From Actinomycetota bacterium (lineage in GTDB: Bacteria > Actinomycetota > Actinomycetes > Nanopelagicales > Nanopelagicaceae), in the NCBI GenBank assembly GCA_009700715.1, contig WLLM01000039.1:1-6750 (forward strand): a stretch of 6,750 nt of DNA, written 5' to 3'. The notes under the pieces were generated by a model. That model saw only the letters and a program-made list of their open reading frames with translations, had not been told where the DNA came from and searched no databases. Position numbers and translations under genes: made by a program. Shown in pieces: positions 1 to 6,208 of this stretch; the stretch's first letter is position 1; each line of letters begins with the position of its first letter.

Positions 1-1387
1 CCTTGGAAACAACTAAACAAGTAATTTCACCAGTGCGGAATGCGGCAAAGAGCTTTTCGCGCTCTTTAATTGGAGTCTCACCTTTAATTACAGGTACCCC
101 GAGAGTTTCCGATAAATCATCTAACTGATCGATGTATTGGCCGATAACCAGGACTTGCTCGCCAGCATGCAGACCAACTAACTCTTCAACGACATCGCGC
201 TTAGTGCGGGTAGTAGCGCAGTAGCGATAGCGTTCTTCAGGTTCGGCAGTTGCATAAGAAAGGCGTTCTGCTTCAGTGAGGTTTACGCGGACCTCAATAC
301 ATTCAGCAGGAGCGATATACCCCTGCGCTTCAATCTCTTTCCAGGGAACATCAAAACGCTTTGGCCCGATTAGCGAAAATACTTCGCCTTCCATGCCATC
401 TTCGCGAACCAGCGTTGCAGTAAGTCCCAAGCGGCGACGCGATTGAATATCAGCGGTGAAGCGGAAGATCGGTGCAGGAAGTAAGTGAACTTCGTCGTAA
501 ATTATTAAACCCCAGTCGTGGGTATCAAATAAATCAAGGTGAGCGTAAACGCCATTCTTCTTCTTTGTCATCACTTGGTAAGTCGCGATTGTTACTGGAC
601 GAATCTCTTTCTTCGCACCGGAGTACTCGCCGATCTCATCTTCATTAAGGGTTGTGCGACGCAATAACTCTTCGCGCCACTGACGCGCTGCAACTGTATT
701 TGTTACAAGAATTAAAGTAGTTGCTTTGGCATGAGCCATGGCAGCTGCGCCAACAATTGTTTTTCCAGCGCCACAAGGAAGTACAACAACACCAGAACCG
801 CCGTGCCAGAAACCTTCGGCGGCTAACTCTTGATACGGGCGGATCTTCCAGTCGTTCTGCTTTAAATCGATTTCATGGGCTTGGCCATCAACGTAACCAG
901 CGAAATCTTCTGCGGGCCAACCTAAACGCAATAGTGATTGCTTAATCGCACCACGTTGGCTGGGATGAACTGCAATTGTTTCGGGATCAATTCGAACACC
1001 AAGCAAGGGAGCAATTTTCTTAGCGCGGATTACCTCTTCTAATACTCCGACATCAGTTGTTACAAGAATTAAGCCATGTACTGGATCTGCCTCAAGACGT
1101 AGGCGGCCATAGCGCGACATGGTCTCTGCAACATCGACAAGTAGTGAATGTGGAACTGCGTAACGTGAATATTTAATTAGGGTGTCGATAACTAACTCGG
1201 CATCATGACCGGCCGCTCGGGCGTTCCATAAACCAAGATTTGTTAAACGATAAGTGTGGATGTGTTCAGGTGAGCGCTCGAGTTCGGCAAAAGGCGCAAT
1301 CGCGCGGCGACATTCGGTCGACATTGGGTGGTCAATATCTAATAGGAGCGTCTTATCGCTCTGAACAATTAGTGGGCCTTCGCTCAT
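1..1387 (-). CDS. xpb: XPB/ERCC3-type superfamily 2 DNA helicase, C-terminus cut off by window edge
   Basis: An ATP-dependent 3'-5' DNA translocase/helicase of the XPB (Ssl2/ERCC3) family, presumed to act in DNA repair or transcription-coupled processes on the chromosome. The first 462 codons are present; the frame is still open at base 1, and bacterial XPBs are usually around 550 residues, so most of the second RecA-like domain is outside. Visible motifs: RPYQ at 183-186 (entry to the first RecA domain), Walker A GAGKT ending at K209-T210, DEVH box at 298-301, motif III GLTATL at 321-326 followed directly by the XPB-signature RED at 328-330, and the start of the second RecA domain (VLVIGQYIDQL, 412-422; FRTGEI, 450-455). 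Residues ~5-161 form an N-terminal module that resembles part of the neighbouring 733-aa protein. The ATG overlaps the peptidase stop as ATGA and has an AAGGA site nine bases upstream, which fixes the start. Family assignment is very secure; the exact pathway is not shown by sequence. Confidence 0.96.
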   Translation of the reverse strand, partial: MSEGPLIVQSDKTLLLDIDHPMSTECRRAIAPFAELERSPEHIHTYRLTNLGLWNARAAGHDAELVIDTLIKYSRYAVPHSLLVDVAETMSRYGRLRLEADPVHGLILVTTDVGVLEEVIRAKKIAPLLGVRIDPETIAVHPSQRGAIKQSLLRLGWPAEDFAGYVDGQAHEIDLKQNDWKIRPYQELAAEGFWHGGSGVVVLPCGAGKTIVGAAAMAHAKATTLILVTNTVAARQWREELLRRTTLNEDEIGEYSGAKKEIRPVTIATYQVMTKKKNGVYAHLDLFDTHDWGLIIYDEVHLLPAPIFRFTADIQSRRRLGLTATLVREDGMEGEVFSLIGPKRFDVPWKEIEAQGYIAPAECIEVRVNLTEAERLSYATAEPEERYRYCATTRTKRDVVEELVGLHAGEQVLVIGQYIDQLDDLSETLGVPVIKGETPIKEREKLFAAFRTGEITCLVVSK

Positions 1388-2493
1388 TTCAACAGATCCT
1401 TAATTAGAGCATGCAGAAGCGCACTTCGTTCTTCGATCGATTTCAGACTTAACCATTCATTTGGCGCATGGGCTCCGCCACCCACTGCACCTAATCCATC
1501 AAGTACTTGTGCACCAGCTGCAGCGGCAAAGTTTCCATCGCTTGCTCCGCCAACTTCGGCGCAACCAAGTGGAGCCATGCCTATCTCTTTGGCAACGCGT
1601 TCAATGCGTTCGTAAAGTGATTTAGTTGATGAAGGCTGAAGTGGCGGACGATTTAAGCCACCCGTTACTTCGATACGGGCGCCGTTAATGGTCGCTGGTA
1701 GCGCCTTGATCTCTTTATCAACTCTTTCCAGCTCTGCTTGTGAGAATGAACGCGCATCAATTTCAAGAACAGCTAAATCGGGAACGGTATTTGCGCTGTT
1801 GCCAGAGCGAAGCAGAGTTGGAACAACAGTTGTTCCCTGCGCCGCATCTTCGAGGGCAGATAACTTAAGAATTAAATGTGCAATTTCAACAGTTGCGTTT
1901 ACGCCCTTTTCAGGTTCTAGACCCGCATGTGATGCCAAACCATGTGCACTTATCTTGTACATCGCAGTGCCTTTACGGCCAGTCTTAACTTTGCCATCAA
2001 GGGAAGCTTCGAGAACTAATACAGCCTTTGATTGCGCAGATAGATCCATAATTAATTTACGAGATGCAAAACTTCCGATTTCTTCATCGGTAGTTGCAAC
2101 AAGTGCGACTCGAGAAACTGCTTCTGGCAAATCTTTAAGTGCATAAAGCGCTTGAACAAAACCGGCCTTCATATCAAAGACACCAGGTCCGCGAACTACA
2201 TCGCCATTTACTTCCCATAAAGGTGAGTAAGAACCGTGTGGCCAAACGGTATCAAGATGCGCCAAGATTAAAACTTCAGGAGTTGTTGATCCCCACCAGA
2301 AAACCGGGCGACCTTCAATCTCTTTAATTTGCGCAGGAGTTCCGAGAACGCGAGTTGCAATATCGCTAGCTAAACGAACAACGCTGCGACAGGCTTCAAT
2401 ATCTTCACTTGGTGATTCGCAACGAACCAACGCTTCTATCGCCGCCAACATAGGGTCAAGTCTGCCGTATTGGTCGCTCTTGGCGCTCGTCAT
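1384..2493 (-). CDS. M20 family metallopeptidase, glutamate carboxypeptidase (CPG2)-like
   Basis: A 369-residue di-zinc exopeptidase or amidohydrolase of the M20 family, closest in appearance to carboxypeptidase G2-type enzymes that release C-terminal glutamate or related acyl-amino acids. All expected active-site residues are visible: H79 and D81 in HLDTVWP, bridging D107 in GPGVFDMKAG, catalytic base E137 with metal ligand E138 in TTDEEIGS, metal ligand E162 in LEAS, and the last ligand H342 in GGAHAPNEWL. The inserted dimerisation (lid) domain spans about 175-285 and has the usual SHAG at 188-191. There is no signal peptide or membrane segment, so it is predicted cytoplasmic, unlike secreted CPG2. 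It sits between the helicase partner and the XPB helicase, overlapping each by four bases (ATGA on both sides), so it should be co-translated with them. The substrate cannot be read from sequence; dipeptide, N-acyl amino acid or folate-like compounds are all possible. Confidence 0.93.
   Translation of the reverse strand: MTSAKSDQYGRLDPMLAAIEALVRCESPSEDIEACRSVVRLASDIATRVLGTPAQIKEIEGRPVFWWGSTTPEVLILAHLDTVWPHGSYSPLWEVNGDVVRGPGVFDMKAGFVQALYALKDLPEAVSRVALVATTDEEIGSFASRKLIMDLSAQSKAVLVLEASLDGKVKTGRKGTAMYKISAHGLASHAGLEPEKGVNATVEIAHLILKLSALEDAAQGTTVVPTLLRSGNSANTVPDLAVLEIDARSFSQAELERVDKEIKALPATINGARIEVTGGLNRPPLQPSSTKSLYERIERVAKEIGMAPLGCAEVGGASDGNFAAAAGAQVLDGLGAVGGGAHAPNEWLSLKSIEERSALLHALIKDLLK
1397..1401 (-). 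promoter_or_regulatory. Ribosome binding site for the XPB helicase, inside the peptidase gene
   Basis: The minus strand reads AAGGA nine bases before the XPB ATG. It lies within the last codons of the M20 peptidase (the K-D-L-L-K end), so re-initiation after the ATGA overlap is well supported. It is the clearest Shine-Dalgarno match in the window. Confidence 0.7.
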
Positions 2494-4691
2494 ATCGCTG
2501 CCACCCCTGTAATACGCGCGATTCGGAAGCTCTGGACTTCACCTGTCGCGTGGTCACGCGCCAACAGTGATCCAGCGGAAAGTTTGAGCGGATCGATAAT
2601 GCGGTGTGAAACCAGACCATTGTTATCGGCATATCCGATCGAAAGCGATGTGGCAGGTTGGTTCTGCAGATAATTTGTAAGAATGTCTAGAGTTTCATTG
2701 GCGGTTGTTCGGGGGAGAGAACCGAGTGCATTGGCAGCGATATTTCGCATCGTGCTCTGACGATGGCTAGATTTTTCGCCAGTGCGAAGTGCACGTAGCG
2801 CGCCGTCGAGTTGAATCTCATCTGGGCGATCGAATTCACCGATGATGCGCGGCGGACGCGCTTTAGTTTTAGCACGTTGAATACGTGGACCGCTTAATAA
2901 AGCGCCTTGCGAATCTTCACCTGCTGGAAGATAACCAAAGCTGCGCAAGATATTCATAGCATCGCCTGCATCGTGCTGGCAGATTAAAACTTCTGGTGCA
3001 ATTTGGCGAAGTGACAAAATATCTAAACGCTTATCGCTCATGATCTGGGCAATCAGCGCGGCATCTTCACAACGAATAAATGCCGAAGTATTTCCAACGC
3101 GAAGTTTTCCGTGCTTCTTTGCAACATCTGCAATTAAATATTCCAGCGGTTGCGGCATCGGTGTCTTAGAAGTCTTCTTTAAGAATGCTTTGATTTCATC
3201 TCCGGTTCTACCGTGATCTAAACCACGACGAATCGTTGCTTCGCTAAAACGATAAACCGTTGCTCCACCGCGGCTTTCTATCTCAGCCAAGATTGCAAGC
3301 TCTTGAGCAATTTCATGTTCTAGTGGACCAGGTGCAATTGCAGTGTGATCGCTCTGAATGAGTATGTGATCAACTGGTTTCGGAAGATCTTCGTTAATGC
3401 TTTCGAGATCGCCGCCGCTTAAGAATTCGATGCCGTACTTAGAGATAACGCCTTGGCCGGTAATTCCCAACCACTCGGCTTCACGGAGCGTCCACTGTAG
3501 ATAATCGGTAGGAATTCCGTTGCTGCGCTTAGCCGGCATATGCCACTGTGCCAATGCGGCAAGAGATTTAAATTCAGGTGCGCCTGATGTGCTTTCGTTG
3601 AGCAATCGAAGGGTGAGCTTGCGAATTGAAGCCGCTGAAACACGATCTAATTCGGGGCCAAGTGGTGCAACGTTCTTACTTTCATCTTTTCCAACTAGTC
3701 CACTTAAACGTGAAGTAATAAGCCATGGCGAAACAAGTGATTGCCATTTTGCTGATGGAGTTTGCATCAACCAGATATCAAATTGAGTAGTAGGCAAGAT
3801 GCGATCGTCAGCATCAATTGTTACGAGCCCTGCGAGGTAAGTAACCTCCGCGATAAATGCCGCACATGTTGTATCGACACCGAGATGGTTGGCAAGTACT
3901 TTCAAATCTCGGACACCAAGGCCGCCAGATCTCAGCGCTTCTGCTGGCTCTTGCGCCCAGAAATTTAGTACTTCTTCAGTCCATCGTAAAAATGTTGTGA
4001 TATTTGCGATCGCGGCGAGTTGTACGCTCTTTAAATCTCGCTTTTCGCTCTTTATTTCTGGCGCCTGAATCTGTAAATCTTTGTGCAACTTTCCACCGCG
4101 CAGCGCCAGAGCGACTTCGCGAACAAGTAAAACCGTTTTAGTGTTTGCAGCGACTACAAAATTGTTTTCAAGCAACCAAGCGACGCCAGCGCCAGGTTTC
4201 TTTACATCCGCAACAGTGCCGCGAGGAGGACCCCAGACCATCGCTTCCAGAGCTTTCTTGGCAGCAGGTGGCGCTTCATCGAGTTTTTTCAAATTTAATT
4301 TAACAACTGTTTGTGGTCCAAGGCCTTGAATCTCGTTTCCAAGCACTTCGCGAACTGTTGTTGGAAGGTAGTAACCATCTTTACCTTGGAAAATTAATCC
4401 ACGTTCAAGAAGTCCCGGAACAATAAAGAGCGCCGCCTTATCGGTGAGCGCGGCAATTGCCTTTTCGGTAAATGGTTCAGGAGCGATAGCGCAGGCTTCG
4501 AGCACTTGATATTGCCAAGCGTTTAAAGCATCGATTGCACGCGCCAAACTAGGAGCAGAAGATGCACGAACGGCCAATGAAGCAATATCTGGCGGAACTG
4601 GAGTTACTAGATCCGGACGATGTGAAAAGAGTGAAATTAGGGCAGCGTCATCCAAGGTACGTAAGTAATCTGCAAAGGAGCGCGTTTCCAT
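2490..4691 (-). CDS. Large helicase-associated protein (Helicase_C_3 / XPB-Ssl2 N-terminal-like), no ATPase motifs
   Basis: A 733-residue actinobacterial protein of the helicase-associated type found beside XPB genes (as in the Mycobacterium tuberculosis Rv0861c-Rv0862c pair, from memory). No Walker A or DExH motif is present, so it is not itself a helicase. Visible layout: a winged-helix-like segment at ~55-118 (ending in LLERGLI...YYLPTTVREVL), a second at ~255-309 (LAGLV...ILPTTQFDIWL), a possible third at ~350-425 (EAEWLGITG), then a module at ~442-593 (starts ILIQSDHT, contains DVAKKHGKLRV and ends FGYLPAGED) matching PF13625 as I recall it. That module resembles the XPB N-terminus encoded downstream. 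After a basic linker (~600-625), residues ~672-733 look WYL-like (SIGYADNNG, HRIIDPLKL, FRIARITGV). Its role is inferred: DNA-binding partner or regulator of XPB, perhaps comparable to p52/Tfb2 of TFIIH. The gene overlaps the peptidase by four bases and starts at the only ATG giving the conserved N-terminus; no strong Shine-Dalgarno site precedes it. Confidence 0.9.
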   Translation of the reverse strand: METRSFADYLRTLDDAALISLFSHRPDLVTPVPPDIASLAVRASSAPSLARAIDALNAWQYQVLEACAIAPEPFTEKAIAALTDKAALFIVPGLLERGLIFQGKDGYYLPTTVREVLGNEIQGLGPQTVVKLNLKKLDEAPPAAKKALEAMVWGPPRGTVADVKKPGAGVAWLLENNFVVAANTKTVLLVREVALALRGGKLHKDLQIQAPEIKSEKRDLKSVQLAAIANITTFLRWTEEVLNFWAQEPAEALRSGGLGVRDLKVLANHLGVDTTCAAFIAEVTYLAGLVTIDADDRILPTTQFDIWLMQTPSAKWQSLVSPWLITSRLSGLVGKDESKNVAPLGPELDRVSAASIRKLTLRLLNESTSGAPEFKSLAALAQWHMPAKRSNGIPTDYLQWTLREAEWLGITGQGVISKYGIEFLSGGDLESINEDLPKPVDHILIQSDHTAIAPGPLEHEIAQELAILAEIESRGGATVYRFSEATIRRGLDHGRTGDEIKAFLKKTSKTPMPQPLEYLIADVAKKHGKLRVGNTSAFIRCEDAALIAQIMSDKRLDILSLRQIAPEVLICQHDAGDAMNILRSFGYLPAGEDSQGALLSGPRIQRAKTKARPPRIIGEFDRPDEIQLDGALRALRTGEKSSHRQSTMRNIAANALGSLPRTTANETLDILTNYLQNQPATSLSIGYADNNGLVSHRIIDPLKLSAGSLLARDHATGEVQSFRIARITGVAAI
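2501..2508 (-). promoter_or_regulatory. Probable ribosome binding site for the M20 peptidase
   Basis: The minus strand reads AGGGGTGG seven bases before the peptidase ATG, inside the end of the upstream helicase-associated gene. The match to the anti-Shine-Dalgarno sequence is partial, but the spacing is good and it supports the start chosen at 2493 with its four-base overlap. Confidence 0.5.
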
Positions 4692-4692
4692 A

Positions 4693-4715
4693 ACTTGCCT
4701 ACATTACTGGCAAGT
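4693..4715. repeat. Short inverted repeat just upstream of the helicase-associated gene
   Basis: ACTTGCC and GGCAAGT form a perfect 7-bp inverted repeat around a 9-base centre, ending one base before the start codon of the 733-aa protein. It fills about half of the 48-bp gap after the HAD phosphatase. No T-run follows on either strand, so it does not look like an intrinsic terminator. It could be an operator or a weak mRNA hairpin, or could be chance. Confidence 0.45.
4701..4706 (-). promoter_or_regulatory. Possible -10 element for the helicase-partner / peptidase / XPB operon
   Basis: The minus strand reads TAATGT nine bases before the ATG of the 733-aa protein, inside the centre of the inverted repeat. 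This would place transcription start within a few bases of the ATG, giving a leaderless or nearly leaderless message, as is common in Actinobacteria. No convincing -35 hexamer was found. Read-through from the HAD gene 48 bases upstream is the alternative. Confidence 0.35.
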
Positions 4716-4739
4716 GAGGTCTTGGCGCGAACTGAAGAG

Positions 4740-5513
4740 TTACTTAGATTTTCTACGCGGGGTTAAGCGAGTACCAAGCCAGGCAGCGCGAGAAACCAGC
4801 GGACCGAGCAATCTATTTACAAAGCGCATCCTGCGAAAATCGTGGATCGGCCAATTCTCTTTAAGGGCGCGGATGCGAAGTTTTGCATCTGGGTTAATTG
4901 CAGATGGATGTCCAACAGTTTGTAAAAGTGGCAGATCGTTATGGCTATCAGAATATCCAAAGCAATCTTCCAGAATAAAACCACGTTCCTTTGCGATTTC
5001 GCGGATCGCTGTCGCCTTCTCTTTACCGTGCAAGAGCGGGCCATTCATTGCACCTGTGTAATGGCCATCAACGATTGCTGCTTTACTTCCAAGCGCACCA
5101 GTAAATCCCAAGCGTTCAGCGATTAAAGTTGCCATATCTTCAGGGGCAGCAGTTACTAACCAAACTTCAACGCCATCGTTTAAATGCGCTTGGGCAATGT
5201 CGATAGTTCCTTCCCAAAGTGAAGGCGATACATATTCATCGTAAATTTCTTGGGCAACAGCTCTGATCTCAGAAACATTATGGCCGCCGATAAAGTCTTG
5301 TGCAGATTGTTGAAAGCGATTTATCTCATCTTGCTTCTCAGTGCCCGTTAATCTAAATCTCAGATTAGCTAATACGAATCGAGAGATATCAGATTTAGTG
5401 AAGAACCCTCTTTGGTACATGCCACGGCCAAGGAAGTAGATTGTTGAGCCGCGAACCAAGGTGTTATCGACGTCGAAGAATGCTGCGCGTCGGATCGGGC
5501 TGGACATGTCCAT
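4740..5513 (-). CDS. HAD superfamily hydrolase, subfamily IB (SerB/CicA-like phosphatase)
   Basis: A 257-residue haloacid dehalogenase-type phosphatase using an aspartyl-phosphate intermediate and Mg2+. Motif I is FFDVDNTLV with nucleophile D14 and acid/base D16; motif II is T121 in VWLVTAAP; motif III is a lysine in HGKEKA (K164 or K166); motif IV is GYSDSHNDLP with D189 and D193. The helical cap lies between motifs I and II (~22-110), as in HAD-IB enzymes related to phosphoserine phosphatase. The protein continues past the usual core with an arginine-rich, amphipathic-looking tail (~226-257, ending TPRRKSK) that might bind membrane or nucleic acid. Two in-frame ATGs lie six bases apart (5513 and 5507); the second would give a 255-residue protein beginning MSSPIRR, and a TAGGGT box sits exactly six bases ahead of it. 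The substrate is unknown; phosphoserine or a phospholipid-derived phosphate are possibilities only. It is divergent from the phosphatase-thioredoxin pair and 48 bases upstream of the helicase-associated gene. Confidence 0.9.
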   Translation of the reverse strand: MDMSSPIRRAAFFDVDNTLVRGSTIYFLGRGMYQRGFFTKSDISRFVLANLRFRLTGTEKQDEINRFQQSAQDFIGGHNVSEIRAVAQEIYDEYVSPSLWEGTIDIAQAHLNDGVEVWLVTAAPEDMATLIAERLGFTGALGSKAAIVDGHYTGAMNGPLLHGKEKATAIREIAKERGFILEDCFGYSDSHNDLPLLQTVGHPSAINPDAKLRIRALKENWPIHDFRRMRFVNRLLGPLVSRAAWLGTRLTPRRKSK

Positions 5514-5528
5514 ACCCTAGCGATTATG
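5514..5528 (-). promoter_or_regulatory. Candidate promoter elements for the HAD phosphatase
   Basis: On the minus strand two -10-like hexamers follow one another: CATAAT (5528-5523), nine bases before the first ATG, and TAGGGT (5519-5514), immediately before the first ATG and six bases before the second. Either could drive a leaderless or nearly leaderless message. There is no Shine-Dalgarno site at a normal distance. A TTGCAC at 5553-5548 is a weak -35 candidate with a long 19-base spacer. Confidence 0.4.
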
Positions 5529-5529
5529 C

Positions 5530-5539
5530 GCAATATTGC
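5530..5539. repeat. 10-bp perfect palindrome in the divergent promoter region
   Basis: GCAATATTGC is a perfect palindrome lying between the candidate -10 elements of the two divergent genes, adjacent to the minus-strand CATAAT. Its position would suit a regulator binding site affecting both directions, but the flanks do not extend the symmetry and only one copy is seen, so this is a weak call. Confidence 0.3.
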
Positions 5540-5568
5540 TCGGTTAAGTGCAACACCGCCTGACGCTT

Positions 5569-5574
5569 TATGCT
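5569..5574 (+). promoter_or_regulatory. Leaderless -10 promoter element for the histidine phosphatase
   Basis: TATGCT lies exactly seven bases before the ATG at 5582, the spacing expected when transcription starts on the A of the start codon. No Shine-Dalgarno sequence precedes that ATG. The element overlaps an earlier in-frame ATG at 5570, which is therefore unlikely to be in the transcript. The -35 region is weak (TTAAGT at 5544-5549, spacer 19). Confidence 0.55.
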
Positions 5575-5581
5575 TAGCGCC

Positions 5582-6205
5582 ATGAGTACAACGGTTCACG
5601 TAGCGCGACATGGTGAAGTAGAAAATCCTCAGAAAATTCTCTATGGACGTCAACCTGGTTGGAGACTTTCAGCGCGTGGCCAAGAAATGGCGAAAACCTT
5701 AGGTGAATGGTCAAAGTCAATTAATCTCGGAGCGTTGCATGTTTCACCGCTTCAGCGCGCGCAAGAGACCGCAGCACCTATTGCTGCAGCTCACGGAATT
5801 GAAATCACTACAGATGAACGTTTGATTGAAGCCGCAAATATCTTTGAAGGCAAAAGCTTCGAACCAGGTAGCGGAATTCTTAAACACCCATCTGCTTGGC
5901 GCCATTTATATAACCCATGGAAGCCCTCTTGGGGCGAACCTTACGAGGAGCAGATCAATCGCATGCTTGCCGCAATCTTTGCCGCCAATAAAGCTGCGAA
6001 CGGAAAAGATGCGATCGTTGTTTCACATCAATTACCGATTTGGATTCTGCGTAGCGCAATCGAAGGTCGTTCACTTCTACACGATCCACGTAAACGTATC
6101 TGCACGCTGGCATCAGTTACCAGCGTTCATTTTGATGATGAAGGCGTAATTTCTGGAATTTCTTATTCAGAGCCTGCCGGACATTTGTTGCCTGAGAAAA
6201 AATAA
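5582..6205 (+). CDS. Histidine phosphatase family protein (phosphoglycerate mutase-like)
   Basis: A 207-residue member of the histidine phosphatase (branch 1) superfamily, likely a cytoplasmic phosphatase working through a phosphohistidine. The RHGE signature is at 9-12 with nucleophile H10; the second phosphate-binding arginine is R59 in SPLQRAQETA; the probable general acid is E83 in RLIEAANIFEG; the second catalytic histidine is H149 in VVSHQLP. The PSWGEPYEEQ segment (115-124) is also typical of the family. Length is normal. I start it at 5582, not the in-frame ATG at 5570, because the alternative adds four residues that fall on the -10 box and the RHGE motif then sits at the usual distance from the N-terminus. 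It is three bases ahead of a TlpA-like gene, the same order as Rv0525-Rv0526 in the mycobacterial cytochrome c biogenesis (ResB/CcsA) cluster, from memory. The substrate is unknown, and its link with cytochrome c maturation rests on neighbourhood only. Confidence 0.92.
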   Translation: MSTTVHVARHGEVENPQKILYGRQPGWRLSARGQEMAKTLGEWSKSINLGALHVSPLQRAQETAAPIAAAHGIEITTDERLIEAANIFEGKSFEPGSGILKHPSAWRHLYNPWKPSWGEPYEEQINRMLAAIFAANKAANGKDAIVVSHQLPIWILRSAIEGRSLLHDPRKRICTLASVTSVHFDDEGVISGISYSEPAGHLLPEKK

Positions 6206-6208
6206 AGA

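Noticed and set aside
721..945. A plus-strand open frame rich in Gln and Arg opposite the XPB Walker A region.
   Set aside because: It overlaps the ATP-binding motif coding of XPB on the other strand; the low-complexity composition is a by-product.
1688..2146. A 152-codon open frame on the plus strand opposite the M20 peptidase gene.
   Set aside because: It is antisense to a gene with all catalytic motifs intact, has no recognisable domain, and its serine/alanine/arginine-rich composition is typical of a reverse-strand shadow.
2490..4691. The 733-aa protein as an active helicase.
   Set aside because: Neither a Walker A nor a DExH/D box is present anywhere; only the non-catalytic module related to the XPB N-terminus is seen.
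4693..4739. An intrinsic terminator after the HAD gene.
   Set aside because: The inverted repeat has only 7-bp arms with a 9-base loop and is followed by no T-run on the minus strand.
4714..5061. A 115-codon plus-strand open frame opposite the end of the HAD phosphatase.
   Set aside because: It lies antisense to the conserved HAD core (motifs III and IV), lacks a ribosome binding site and shows no domain.
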